DNA of 64,000 bases, taken from contig OY821777.1 in assembly GCA_963682175.1 (NCBI GenBank), forward strand, positions 17,566,001-17,630,000, in the 5' to 3' direction. The notes below the pieces were generated by a model. It was not told the origin of the DNA. It did not search any database and saw only the letters and a program-made list of their open reading frames with translations. The stretch's first letter is position 1. Each line of letters starts with the position of its first letter. This document shows positions 45,363 to 57,556 of the stretch, one piece after another. The position numbers were made by a program, and so were the translations under genes. The DNA is from Triglochin maritima. Taxonomy: Eukaryota > Streptophyta > Magnoliopsida > Alismatales > Juncaginaceae.

Positions 45363-47497
45363 TGTAGGATTTCATGTTTAATTATACATATATATTTTCA
45401 AAATTTTTATGTATAACAATGATCAATTACAATTTTCTTTGATTTATTTCATGCATGCATCGGTTTGTTTTAACAACTAGTTTGAAAAACCTTATTAAAA
45501 CAAACACAAGGGACTCCGAAATTCATACCTAGAAGTTCTCTAAAACTTCTTGAAGATTCGGAGACGTTGAGAAGATGATCGTCGCTTCCCGTTGCGCCGG
45601 ATGCCTCCGAGTGTTCACCGAAACCCTAAACAAGGTTGGAGAGAAAGGAGCTAGCCAATCAATCTCCAAACAAGCTTAGAATCTGGCTACAAAGCCCTTC
45701 CTTAGCCTCTGAGATTTCTCCTTCCAAAGACTTAGAAAACTAAGAGAATTTTCGTGGGTTTTAGTAGTGAATTAGGAGAGAAAATAATTTCTGAATTGTG
45801 TATGCAATTAGGGAGAATAAGGACCTATTTATAGGTTCCAATCTTACTCTTAATCATGACTATTCTTAAGCCACGGTTTTATTACAATTTCTCTCACAAA
45901 ATAATTCCATAATGCATTATATGCACCCACAAAACGTTTGACCAAATTTGGAGCTAATCCAACCATCGATCAAATTAATCTCTTAATAATCAAAGGCAGA
46001 AAATCGACCGCTGTTCGGTTTACCGAGTCCCACTCGGTTAACCGAATGTGTCACGATCGTTTAACCGAGTACGTGACGGATGACCGAATCTTAAGGGGAA
46101 AAATTCTCCTTAACCGATCAGACTCATTCACGTCTAAGACCGAGTGCTATTCGGTTAACCGATAATATCGGAACTTGACATTGTTCGGTCGACTGATTTT
46201 GGTTCGGTATACCGTACCAAAGTTCCAGGCACTTTGGTCAAGTTCGGTCAATCAATTACGGTTTTCCGTTCCACGTTCGGTTGACCGATTAATAGATCCT
46301 TCGGTCGACCGAACCTCAACGGATTACCGAACTTCTACCCGATTTTGCCTATTTCAAATTTTGGATTTATTTCCAACAAAATTTGAACTTGAGGGGGTTT
46401 TAGCAAATTCACAACTTATGCAATGTATTATCCTATGCAACAATAAATTATTGCACCCCATAATATATGCATCTCATATGAATTTATCATGACTCTAATT
46501 ATGTTTATATACAACATAATTGATTTTACTTGTTCACCACATGTGTCATATTTTCTATGAGAAACCCGACACATCATATGAACCAAAAATCAAGCTTCTT
46601 GTTTCACGGTTTTTGCGGTGTGACCTATGGGAGGATCTAAACTAAGTTGACAGTGATATTAAGAGCTTGATATCACAAGCTATAAGCGGTATCTAGCTAC
46701 ACATTATAGCTCCCAATTAGTTAGATGTCTTAATTCCACTCGAACCAAAACCCGATCCATTTAGTGATGGAGTGCACCACTTGTGTCCGTCCATTGCCTC
46801 ATGATATTAAGAATACACACAAAGTAGTATTGTGTCATCTTTGTATTAGTATTCATTTCTTGATCTCTTTAAGCTAGTTATAAATATGTGACTTAACTTA
46901 AATCACATTGTGCACATTATAACTTTTGCTTTATCAAGGGGCCCACTAATATCATCACTCAATTAAGAGGGGCAATGATAATCTTTTGACTAACTATCTT
47001 CTCCAACGAAAGTTATACTTAACCAACCGATGCCTTTACACTACACTGATCGATAGTTCAAGACACTGATCTAATTAAGTATTCCTTAAGTGATTAGATA
47101 TAAGTCTCATATCAAAGGACCAAAGACACAGTAAAATATTAATGACACAGAAACACATTTCTATAATATTTTACTTATTAGGTCTATTCAGTATACAAAA
47201 GTAATATTTTCCTCTTTTGCATACCCGTGTTGTCACTCACTTGTAGAGCTACAATGATCTATGACCAACACGACAATCTTAACTCGGTAATTAATGTTCC
47301 ATGTTAATTACCATGATTGCGAATATGTTTTGTTTTATGTAAACTAATATCTTTTAGAGCTCTACGGTTAAGGACCAAGAGCCTCTTCCTTAACACTTCT
47401 AAAAGACGAATAACATAAACAAGGAACAAAATGATTTCTCATTCAATTCATAATAATTGGCATTTAAAAGTAAAACTTTTAGAACACATTCCCTTCA
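45363..47497 (-). repeat. E 5' LTR
   Basis: 2135 bases, TGTAGGATTTCATG to ...ATTCCCTTCA on the plus strand. TATA box (minus) at 45824-45835. Confidence 0.93.
46005..46337 (-). promoter_or_regulatory. Palindrome array, E 5' LTR
   Basis: Same units as 39191-39523. Of the few differences between the two arrays, one changes a unit from GGTCGACCGA to GGTCGACTGA (near 46189). Confidence 0.8.
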
Positions 47498-47502
47498 CTT
47501 TG

Positions 47503-50500
47503 TATAGTGCATATTTTGATTCTTGTTATTATAAAATATACTTTGTCATCTTTGTCCTTCAGGGACTCTCATATATGTACCAATATTAAGTGACTTCTAA
47601 AACTTTAAAGTCACAACATATCTTATATGCATATCATATTGATCATGTAACAGAACGTATTATCGATATTACGAGAGAATGAGTAACATCACGATGGATG
47701 TTGGGTCCTGCGAATACCCTTATATTACTTCTCGCTTTATAATGTATCACATGTTATTGTGATTTCTATTTGTATCCTTCAGGGATATAATTTCAGAAAT
47801 TAGGACTACATGTCTAAATAATATATTTATTCAACGAGTTTATTCTATATTTTTCGCCTTCTTTTGTTTATATCAAATACGAATGCTTTTGGCATTCCTA
47901 TAATATGATAGGTTTTGGATCCAATTTTTCTCTTGATATAGCAAGCTATTAAGAAGGTGAATAAATTGTCGACAATAATTTTAATAATTATTTAATATCT
48001 CTCGTATCAACATATATAGTTGATTGCAAGTTTTACGTCAATAATAATCAAATCCTCATCGTTTCCCAAAACTTTAGGATTTGACCATTCTGTATCCCCG
48101 TAATTTTTTAATCTTTTGTTTAGCAGCTGCATTTATTTTTACGGGTTTATATTGTTCAGGAATAACCTCTTCAGGAGGTGCAATGAGAGTGACTAACTTT
48201 TATTTGATTTCCACAAATAATACATGTTTTGGTCCATGCTTCTGGCATTGGTTGAGCTCAAATATATTTTATTATGTGGAGATCTCCACTTTATATTATG
48301 CGGTTGATGTCTAGTAATATAAGACTTAGTCACTCTTTTGTGATTAATAAAAATGTATGACAATTACTTGCTAGATATTGCAAAATAATGATTTTATGAA
48401 CTTTAAGTTCAACCATACTTGTACGTATGTTCTCTTATGAACTTCAGGTTCAATATAATATATTTTCTTGGCATTCTTTAAGCTTCTAGTTTCTCCCCCT
48501 AATGCCAAAAAATATACATTATATATATGATTATTGGATTGGATATTAAAACTTAGCCCTTCAGGAGCTTTAATCGTAGGAGGAAACAATTTATTCATTC
48601 TTATACAAGTAAAGTAGGGGAAGATTCATAACATGATGTATATCTACCATAAAAATTAATGAATAATATTAGCAGGTATATATGTACATTAATGTATCAT
48701 GTATAAATTTTAAGATCTCATAATGATCAATATTGAGAGATATTTTAAAAATAGAGGGACTCTCATTTTATTGTGCAAATCGGTCGACAAATTTGACCTC
48801 ATTTTGGTCGTGATAGAAGTCAACAATTATCTAAAGCTTCACAAAAACAATACCAATGATGATATCCATAATTAATATAAGAGATGATTTTATTTAGGCA
48901 CTTCTAGTCATGTTTCGTCTCGTTGATGTCATCTTTTCAAATTTCTTATTTGCACAAAATTTAGTTCACTGTTTATGCTCTTGTTGTCATGATACTTTGT
49001 AGTGAGTGCTTCCGGCACACAAAAAAGGTAAAAAAATGTATCGTGATTTTCCAACAGCTCTCATGACCTTCAATCATCAGTAATGCATAACCCAAAAAAT
49101 TTGGGTTTTTGATTCCATACTACGACTGGAGTAATGGGTCATTAGTTCGTAAAGTGATCAATAAAATATTTTTCTTTACTACTAAACTCTGTATATCTAT
49201 GGTCTTCTAGCCATAGGGTTTGATTTAGAGATTGATATGCATTTTTACTAAATTAGCTATTTACACATCGTTTTGACGATCATACGAATCCTTCAGGGAT
49301 TATCATAAAATTTCATAACCTTCTTTAAATGAATAATCTCTAAATCTTTGTGTGGTAGCATTGCATGAATATTAAGATATTCGTCTTCTAGGTCAATGCA
49401 TATAATTTTCAATAACAATGATCACAAGATATTCAACTTCTGGGCCAATGCATATCATTTTCAATAACAATGATCCCTTGTAACATGGTAATTCTAATTC
49501 CACTATAATGTAGCACATTTTATTATATGTATATACATCTATCAAAATGAATATTATGTACTCACGAGATGAATGCTTGTAATAGTTGTGAATGAGCATG
49601 TGATGCATCAAAATTAACAAGTAATAATCACATGCTTGAACCACTTTACAATTACTCTTTTAATCAACATGATACTAAGAATTCATATAACTTATACTAA
49701 GAAAGTGAATCAATACAAAGTTGCATGAGATATATATCATTTAATATTAGAAGCACTACTAAATATGTAACTATTTCTTTTCATGCTTCATTGGATCGGG
49801 AATCCATGAAATTTGGATCAATAACTCGATGTTTTGTCCAACCACAAAAACAAACATGAGATTAAATCATAACACTTTTAAAATCATTTTAACAAAGAGG
49901 ATAGCAATAGGAAATCACAACCTCCACTTTTATCTTGAGTTGATGCTTCTTTCTTAAAACAGAATATATTATAATGTACTTGAATCATATGATAAACAAA
50001 AGTGCATATTAGCAATTCCAAAAGCAACATAGCAACATGTGTGTATATATATATATATACATATTGTATACATGTAGTCTCATTTATTTTATATATATAC
50101 AAAATTAACATGATATATTCTATGTACCATGTGAGTAATTAATTACCTCATGATAAATAAATACAAATTCAAGATTAAAGTAAAATAACCGTATACATAC
50201 ATATTTTGATATTTACACCTTTTATGAATAATACAAATCAATAAAGGTCAATTGAACATTCACATTAAATCTTCAATTGAAGAAGATTTATAGAATTATG
50301 AAAGCAAGCATTTGCTTCCAAATAAGCCTCAAATAAATCATTATCAATGCCTTCCGTATTATATATAACGTATGTAACAACTGCATTGTATACAACATTA
50401 ATATTCAAGTTAAAAGCGGATACAACTTTTGTAAATGAGCATTCTCTAACGTACCACACATGTTTGGCTTAATTATTGTTCTATAATATTGCAAACCTTT

Positions 50501-50727
50501 TATTGCATTCTTTCATCACATATTAGCCAAGAACTCATAATATTTTCTCTTATGTATTTGAGTAAGAAATTATAATCATTATGCATGGACGGCAAGTCTT
50601 ATTAGAGACTACAAACAAATGAGAAAGAAATCTTTATTACCTCCTTTTGATAATTTCTACACTACCAATCGGGAGAAACTCGTGCTTCTGAAGAAGATTT
50701 TGCAAGAGTCAATTTGTGCTGATAACG
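47503..50727 (-). other. F interior, part near 5' LTR
   Basis: About 3.2 kb of AT-rich sequence with no supported gene. TCCTTCAGGGA recurs at 47555-47565, 47775-47785 and 49289-49299, with weaker CTTCAGG forms near 48441 and 48557. One isolated CGGTCGAC is at 48781. A short AT dinucleotide run is at 50045-50060. ORFs here are short and domain-free. Confidence 0.55.
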
Positions 50728-50954
50728 TGTTATAAAAAAATAGAATAAAGAACAAACAAGAAGAAGATTTGGGGAATAATAATTATTGTATTTCATCATC
50801 ACCAAAGTATTACAATAGTCTCCTATTTATAGGCTAAAAGAAGCAAATGAAAGGATGTATGTTACAAGTGTTACAAACGAGAATGTGAGAGATTGATGGA
50901 GTTATGGGAGGAGAATGTGAAGGTGAAGCATCCATTGCATAGTATTTCACAACA
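50728..50954 (-). repeat. F 5' LTR
   Basis: 227 bases, partner of 36792-37016. TATA box (minus) at 50822-50832. CGTTATCAGCAC in primer-site position follows on the minus strand. Confidence 0.9.
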
Positions 50955-51154
50955 TTATTAAAATATGAAAAAATGTGGGCAAATGGTTGGATTGTTTCTC
51001 ACTATTTTTGACTTTACCAAATTTTGGATTAATATCCAACAAAATTTGGACTTTGGGGTATTAGCAAAGTCATATGTTATAATGTTGTAGATCAAATTAT
51101 ATCATGTAATATATTATCATATATAATGTCAACCATCGTACCCCATAATATATA
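50955..51154 (-). repeat. Element C 5' LTR, part 3, truncated
   Basis: Starts with the repeated TTATT and matches 26960-27165 of the C 3' LTR. The remaining kilobase of the LTR is missing; LTR D' starts at 51155. Confidence 0.8.
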
Positions 51155-51559
51155 TGTAGGATTTCGTGCCCTTATGTATGTATATATTTTTCAAGTTTTA
51201 TACATGCATGCAGGATCGATTATCATATTTTCAATGATTTTATGTACATTATTCTATATGCAATTTTAATACATAGTAATTTACATATATATTACATTAA
51301 ATAGAATAGGATCGTACCCAAAGGTTCTCTAAAACTTTTATGAGGATACAGAGTTGCATTGCTCGTCGAATCACTCATCGATTCGCCTCCAAGTGTCCAA
51401 ACTCTAAACAAGATTAGAGTGAAATGATCTAGCCAATCAATCTCTAAATAAAGGTAAGGATCTACCTAATAACCCCTCTAAAGCTCCTGAGAATTTCATC
51501 TCCAAAAACTTGAATAATTAAGAGAATTTTCGGATGGATTAATGGGGCGGTTAGGGAGA
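51155..51559 (-). repeat. D': truncated D-family LTR, minus orientation
   Basis: Begins TGTAGGATTTCGTGCCC, the inverse of the D LTR end, and follows D for about 400 bases (GATTAGAG and TCTAATAACCCCT blocks). It then joins gag-like sequence. The remainder is absent. Confidence 0.75.
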
Positions 51560-53615
51560 ACCTTGGCATAAGGTGACATCTATTGAATCACCTCCAGCAA
51601 CTGGATGTTCACCTTAACTTGCTGAAAGATCTCAAGCATATTGTTGTGTTGATCTGAAGTTTTCTTTTTAGGCGCTCAGGAAATGACACATTCGGGGCAT
51701 AAGGGTCTTGCGAAGGAACCTCATACTCTGATTCCTTCGACACATGATGAGACAAAGGAACCTCAGGGTTCATCCCCATTGTTGAAATAAAAGTAAAAGG
51801 AACCTCACAATCAAGCGCCTTCCTGAAAGTATTCATTGAGGGAACCTCAGGATCCGGCTCCCTCATAGATATGGATATCACCGCGGGTCTGGTAACACCA
51901 AGAGATGGTGATTGCAAGGAAGGCAACCCAATTTGGTTGTCCACTTCCTTATCAGACCTCAAAGTATGAATCACATTAACATGATGGGTTGGTTTAGAGG
52001 TAGCTCGAGGCATTAGTGGCCTTCCTTGAGATTGGGTACCTCGGGGATTCACCTTTGGTTGTCTTGGAAATCAACCATTCTCACGTTCGTGGACTTGATG
52101 AACTAATTGGCTGACTTGCGCTTCCAAAGATTTGAATGAACTTTACACGCTCTGCAGGAACATTTGAGGGGTTTGTTCAAGAGATGAGTCTTTTTGTCAA
52201 CCCACTGGGGTAGAGTCTGACTATAATAATCTGATGGTGAGGCCTAAGGAGATTGATGAGTATGGGGCTGAGACCTTTGATGTAGGGGTTGGTAGGTCGT
52301 CGATGGGCATAGAGGGTGATAAGGTGTGGGTTGAGTTTTAGTTTGCGAGCTCTTACCGTGGCCCCCACTAGACCACCAAGAGAAGTTGGGGTGGTTTTGC
52401 TATCCTGGGTTGTAGGAGTGACTGTATGGGTCGTTAAGGGGCCTCTATTAACACATCGCATTTGCATGGTCAGTATCACTTGGAGCATAAGCACATTCCA
52501 AGTCACTATGTCCCATAAGTCCACCTACTACACGCGAGAGCAGCGACCTGAGCTATAGGAGCTCGGTCGAACTCAAAACTCTCATTCCTACGCACGAGAG
52601 CAGTCATTTTCACCATAGACGCGATAGTTGACTCATCTTGGTATGATCCAGCTCGACCAGAAGACCTGACGGCTGGCAACTCTCTCATGGTGTCCCACCC
52701 AAAGGTACGTTTGGCCATTAATTCAAAAGTGTCTCATGCCTCATCGATGAGTTTCATTTGGAAATCACCCTGACACATCTACTCCAACATTGTGCTGATG
52801 TTGTAGTTGAAGACCTCATAAACAATCTGGCACAATTACCATAGCTCAAGTCCATAATAAGGGCACTACAGGAGAAGGTCTTTGAACCTCTCAAAGAAAG
52901 CATGAAACGATTCGGTCTCAGTCTGGTACATATGATATATCTGGTGCTGTATTTGTTGAGTCTTCCTTAAGGGCAATAATCTCTTCAGAATAACTGTCAC
53001 AAATTTATCCCAAGACCGAATCGAGTTCACCCGGAGGCTGTAAATCCATTTCTTCGTGTTATCCTTCAACATGAAAGAAATCATCCTCAATCGGACGGAA
53101 TCCTCATCAAGATATTGAAGCTTGAACATGGAGCATACCTCCTCAAATTCACGTATAATGATATATGTATCCTCCTTATTGGAAGTGAAGGTAAGAAGCA
53201 TGCTCATATATTGAGGTTTCAATTCATAGTTGTTCCCGCGAGCGAGCGGGAGAACTATGCAAGAAGGTTGTGCGGTCCGAACATGATGGGTCCGCTCCAA
53301 CAGAGTCAACGGTCTATCCCGTCAAGCTAAAGGTGGTGGTGCATCCAGAACTCGATCCTGACCATTCTGAATCTCTCTTCCTCCCGAGTCGGAGGAGAAG
53401 GAGGTCTACGTGGTGATGGGAGTGGACTGAGATAATCAATGTATGGAACCTGGTCTCCCCTATCTCCATGAGACGACTCGCTCTCACGCTCCAAAGGAGC
53501 TTGAAGCAAAGATGGACGATCACCTAGACCGTCCATATCAGAAAAATGCACTCTCTCAAGTCGAGCACTCTCACCAGAACGAGCCCAACCTTGCAAGTCA
53601 AGCACTCTCTCATGT
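51560..53615 (-). pseudogene. Degenerate Athila-like gypsy gag
   Basis: A minus-strand Gag remnant broken into several frames: 53605-53327 (Arg/Ser/Pro-rich N-terminal part), 53309-52866 (Gag core), 52718-52506, 52524-52177 and 52052-51609. The core contains FIREFEEVCSMF-like, LRMISFMLKDNTKKWIYSL and HAFFERFKDLLL motifs, which match the classic Retrotrans_gag domain of Athila/Tat elements. Frameshifts and stops lie between the pieces, for example near 53320. No protease or RT follows, because LTR D' replaces the sequence beyond 51560. The orientation is opposite to the neighbouring G2 LTR, so the junction at about 53616 is a rearrangement. Confidence 0.8.
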
Positions 53616-53690
53616 TAGGATTCTTTTTTTTACGTTTTCCTATCTTTCATATTTTCTCTTTCCTTGTTTTGCTCGGGACTAGCAAAATGT

Positions 53691-53705
53691 AAGTGTGGGG
53701 GTATT
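53691..53705 (+). other. G2 polypurine tract, plus strand
   Basis: AAGTGTGGGGGTATT directly before the LTR TG, preceded by about 75 bases of G2 internal sequence (53616-53690, including GGGACTAGCAAAATG). Confidence 0.8.
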
Positions 53706-55481
53706 TGATTAGTAACATATCATACATTCCATTTATGTTATATGTCCTTTATTTTATCCCAATTTTGTGCTACTCGAGTGTTTGTTTGTGGTATTTCAGG
53801 TATTAGGTAATAAAGAAGAGAAATGAAGAGAAAATGACTAAAATGTAAGAACAAATAACTAAAATGAAGCAAATGGTCATGTTTGTCATGCACAAGGACC
53901 CATCTACAAATTAGGAAGGACCAAGATGTAATCCAGAGGGACCTTAACGCACGAAAAACATTTCGGGCGCAAAAATATTTCAATACCATGATCTTGAGGA
54001 GTATTTGGGCAATTAAAGAAAAACAGGGTCAAACCAGCGGACCAGGAGTACACCCCACGTGAAAAATAGGACATGTAAGTTACTGAAGAAAATAGGGGTC
54101 GATCGGACCCAATTGATCTGCCAGTGCAAAATAGATAAAGTTATTGCTATCGTTTGTTTTCTAATTTCATACGCATCGTAGTGTAATCCGACCTCATTTT
54201 TCTCTCTTCTTTTCCCACTCGAGTACGGTGGATTTCGACTCGCACGCGCTCTTTGTGGACTCAACCAATATTTGTCAACGCTTCATCGCGGTCGTGTACT
54301 AGCGGTATTATAAATGAATATATCAAGTTTTTGGCATATCCAATTGGCCCAATTGGACCCAAATTTCTCTTGTGGCAATATCTTGATTATATGGGTGCAC
54401 CAGACTATATATTAAGTTATTACAGTCGTCGAATTGCTTTCAGATCCATCCAAACCCTTATTTCTTCTATAAATAGACTTGTAATGCCTAATTTTTTCTC
54501 CTTCCCCCCTCCTTAGGTTAGTTTCCTTTCTTGTTTAGTATAGTAGGTTTTATTTCTTGTTTAGTAGTGTAGAGGAGGGGAAGAGGAGCAACCTTCTAAT
54601 CTTTTATTTCAATCTAGTTTAATTCTTGTTCTTTACATTGATATATTTCCTTTGATGCAATTTCCTTTATGTTTATTACTTTCTTAATCTAGTTTTCTAC
54701 ATTTCATTTATGGTTTTGTGTTGTTTTTATGTTTTCTTGAGTTTAGAGATGGGTAGGGAGTAGTCCATCCCCATTGGGAGTGAGAAGAATGTGATGTGAT
54801 TATGTGATATATTAAGTGTGTGTTAATCCTAACCTTTGAACCTCACATGATTTCCATAACCATTTAATGAGATTTTCACTTCTATTTGATGTGCTAATGC
54901 TCTTGAGTGATGCTTAGCACATGCTTAGATTAGTGAGACTATTTTATGGTGAATGATGAGGTGAGGATGAGGATAGAGTGGAAGAAGGAAACATGCCATG
55001 TGCATGCATGTGCTCATGTTAGTCTAATCCTAATTAATGTCTTGTATGTTTTAATGATTGTGTTAAATGACATATGCATAGTGGGGTTTGGTCATGCATG
55101 CATGTGCTCATGTTAGTCTAATCCTAATTATTGTATTGTATGTTTTAATGATAATACTTTATCTTATTTCATGTGGAGGCACAATTGTATTTGGTTTTAT
55201 AGATTTCATGTATTACATGTTGTGATGAGCACATATGAACACACAAACGTACACATATTTTCATTTTCACATTCTTTTTCTACCCCCTGAGGGGTTTATT
55301 TTAAGTTGTTTGTTTTCTAGTTTCATACGCATCATAGTGTAATCTGACCTCCTTTTTCTCTCCTCTTTTCCCACCCGAGTATGGTGGATTTTGACCCGCA
55401 CGCATTTCGTGTGGACTCGGCCCGTACTTGCCACCGCTTCCTCACAGTCGTGCACTTGCGGTATTATAACCGAATCGATCA
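53706..55481 (+). repeat. Gypsy G2 LTR, plus orientation, complete
   Basis: A 1776-base LTR, TGATTAGTAACATATC to ...CGAATCGATCA. It has a polypurine tract on its left and AGCTTTTGGCATCG (a decayed tRNA-Asp primer site, compare AGTTTTTGGCGCCG) on its right at 55482-55495. A likely TATA box, CTATAAATAG, is at 54468-54477. No coding sequence is supported. Confidence 0.8.
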
Positions 55482-55516
55482 AGCTTTTGGCATCGTAAAA
55501 CTTGAAACATCTTAAT

Positions 55517-56944
55517 TGTAGGATTGTGTATGGCCTAATCCACTCCTTAATCTTTACTTAAAATGCAGTGGAAATAGTAATTAAAACAAGTAGAGTAAGA
55601 CAACAAACCATAAAGAAGACTCAGCGATTTTACAAAGGTTCGGCACCTACGACCCGGGTGCTAGTCCTCTCTTGCAAGCTCTGCTCATGTCTTCACTATC
55701 CTCTCCCTGTTCCGGGCTGGGAGATAACGCCTTTACAAAGAAAGCTCACGAACAACCTCATTGAGCTTGGTTTCTTCATCTCACAACCCGAAAGGGATGA
55801 TCAACGTTACCGGCCGAGATCAAGCCTTACACTTTGAGAACAAAAGGAAACGAGTAACAATCACTTTAACTTGAGCACACTTGAGTATGATATGGAATTT
55901 GGTCAAGTGGTAAAGTTTAAGCTTAGAGTCTGTAGGATTTTGGGATTCTGGGAATGACAAAATTCTCTCTAATGTAGGAGGCAAATAGAAGTTGTAGAGA
56001 TATCTAAATAAGGTGTATGGACCTTTATTTATAAGCTCCTACAGAGATATAACCATTGGGATTGATTTGGTAAAGGTTTGTGCAAAATACACAAAACAGA
56101 AATCTAAGTTCAGCAAATATGTCCTAAACTGGTCGACCGTTTCCATGAAAATAAGGAAACGTTCGAACAAACTAAAGATACGGTCGAACAAGACGACTAC
56201 AACATAAGTTAACAAACTAATAAGAAAGGGGGTTGTCGACCATTCTAAGGGTTTGTCCAGGTAAAAGGTTAATCGGCCGAACTCAAAAATAGGATTTGTC
56301 CGACCGAAAAATATCTAGGACTTTGGGCACACAAGTTTGTCTTCATCCGGTCGACTGCTGTCATGGCATCATTCGACCGATGGACAAAAACGAAATAGGG
56401 GTTAGGCGTTTATATACGAACACGACCGTTGGAGAATATAACAAGTATAGTGGTCATCCTGAAAATATGGGAATATCGGTCGACCGGTGTAATTGGGTAA
56501 AATCACTTTTGGTGAATTAGTTAACAAGTAGAAATGGTCGAACTAAAACTGGTTTCGGTCGATCGTTCTACACAGACTGGTTAGGTTTAGGTTGAGTGAT
56601 TTTCCGACTTAAATTTGAGTTATCTATTCAAGTCCAAATGATGTGAAATATGGTGTGTGACTTCTACGTGGAACATAGTGTGTATGTGAATTGTTTCCAA
56701 TTCTTGCATTCTCATGTTCACATAGATTCCTAAGACTCAAATAAAGGCAAAATTACATGTCTTTAAATAGCTTGATTACATCTCTTGACTTCATTACATT
56801 CTTCTTTGAGGCTTGATCACCTGTAGATGTTAACATATTAGAAGATATATTCTATGCATAATGTATGTTGCACTACATTTGATTGTGATAAAGATTAGGT
56901 TAGTTAAATCATCAAAAACATATATTAAGGTCTAAAATCCAACA
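55517..56944 (-). mobile_element. Solo copia-type LTR interrupting the DUF241 locus
   Basis: A 1428-base unit starting TGTAGGATTGTG and ending AAAATCCAACA, so its ends are inverted repeats as in the other copia LTRs. Possible target duplication TTAAT (55512-55516) and TTGAT (56945-56949), with one mismatch. It has a minus-strand TATA box at 56023-56036 and a strongly diverged palindrome array upstream of it. No internal domain. Confidence 0.7.
56128..56573 (-). promoter_or_regulatory. Diverged palindrome array in the LTR at 55517
   Basis: About eleven GGTCGACC-related sites, the clearest at 56131-56140 and 56473-56484, the others with one or two changes (GGTCGAAC, GTCCGACCG, GGTCGATCG). About 95 bases upstream of the TATA box. 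Confidence 0.65.
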
Positions 56945-57482
56945 TTGATGACTTCCTTCACTTCGCTGATGCCTTCAGGTCATTTCGGGAGGCTTTCTTC
57001 TCTATCCAGCAGTTGACTTGTACCATCCAAGCCTCCGTGAGAAGGCGGGACAAGGACAAGTTGGGGTCTAATGCTAGAACCTTGAAGAAGGTTGAGAAGG
57101 AGGCGGTGAGAGTGGTTTCTTCCTTACGTGACATTGGCAAGTCTCCGAACCTGGTTAGTTATAATGTCGGAGAAGCCGAGCTTGTTGGGATCTTGAGGGA
57201 GGTGAAGGTGGCCATATCGTCCGCTTCAATCACTTTGTTTTCTACCATTTTCGGATTGTTGTCTGAGGCTATCGGGTGGTTTACATCTCATTTGCTTCAT
57301 CTTGGGCAGAGGAGGTTGACGTCGATGAGGGGGTCAAAGAGGAACAAAAGGAATGGGAGAGGAGTTTTAAATGGTTGAAGGGCTTGGAAAGGAGAATGTT
57401 TGGAGTGGAGAGTGGGTGTGAGAAGGTGTTTAGGTGTTTGATCAACACAATGGTTTCACTTCTAAATCTATTGACTCCCTAA
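56945..57482 (+). pseudogene. DUF241/BPS1-like plant gene, 5'-truncated and frameshifted
   Basis: The only host-type coding sequence found. The first frame (codons from about 56944 to about 57300) reads DDFLHFADAFRSFREAFFSIQQL, then VRRRDKD, and GEAELVGILREVKVAISS. The next frame (to TAA at 57482) has AEEVDVDEGVKEEQKEWERS and ends CLINTMVSLLNLLTP. Both parts match, in order, the plant DUF241 family (BPS1-like, usually about 280-300 residues, function not well defined), whose members end in a similar LIxTxVSLLN motif. A frameshift near 57290-57310 splits them and about 100 N-terminal residues are missing, because the LTR at 55517-56944 abuts residue one. It is a pseudogene here. The family call is from recalled motifs. 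Confidence 0.7.
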
Positions 57483-57556
57483 TTAAGAGGGTTTACTATG
57501 TTCAGTAAATTGGTAATCTTATTTGGTTTGGTAGGGAGAAGGGTCAGTTTGGGAAG

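Larger units (their letters stand above)
38567..47497 (-). mobile_element. E: nearly intact Ty1/copia retrotransposon
   Basis: An 8.9 kb minus-strand element: 5' LTR 45363-47497, initiator-Met primer site 45351-45362, polyprotein 44883-40772, polypurine tract 40688-40702, 3' LTR 38567-40687. CTTTG flanks it at 38562-38566 and 47498-47502. About 20 differences between the 2121 comparable LTR bases (counted by eye) indicate a recent insertion. The outer 14 bases of the 3' LTR are missing. It lies inside F, and is the closest relative of the copia fragments at 78-1235 and 7783-10157. Confidence 0.93.
36792..50954 (-). mobile_element. F: short-LTR retroelement without coding capacity, hosting element E
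   Basis: A minus-strand element with 225- and 227-base LTRs (36792-37016 and 50728-50954), TGTTAT...CACAACA on the plus strand, and an exact TTATT target duplication (36787-36791 and 50955-50959). A polypurine tract (AAGGGGGAG on the minus strand) adjoins the 3' LTR at 37017-37027, and CGTTATCAGCAC adjoins the 5' LTR at 50716-50727 in the primer-site position. Minus element E, the interior is about 4.8 kb and shows no Gag or Pol motifs. A non-autonomous, LARD-like or completely decayed copia-type element is inferred from the LTR ends and GTTAAAAACCTT motifs. Confidence 0.88.

Noticed and set aside
48081..50459. Several 65-85 codon ORFs in the F interior
   Set aside because: AT-rich chance frames without domains, on both strands, and none shared with another copy.
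55568..56520. ORFs inside the solo LTR at 55517-56944
   Set aside because: They lie within an LTR with clear TG/CA ends, have no domain match, and one covers the degenerate palindrome array.
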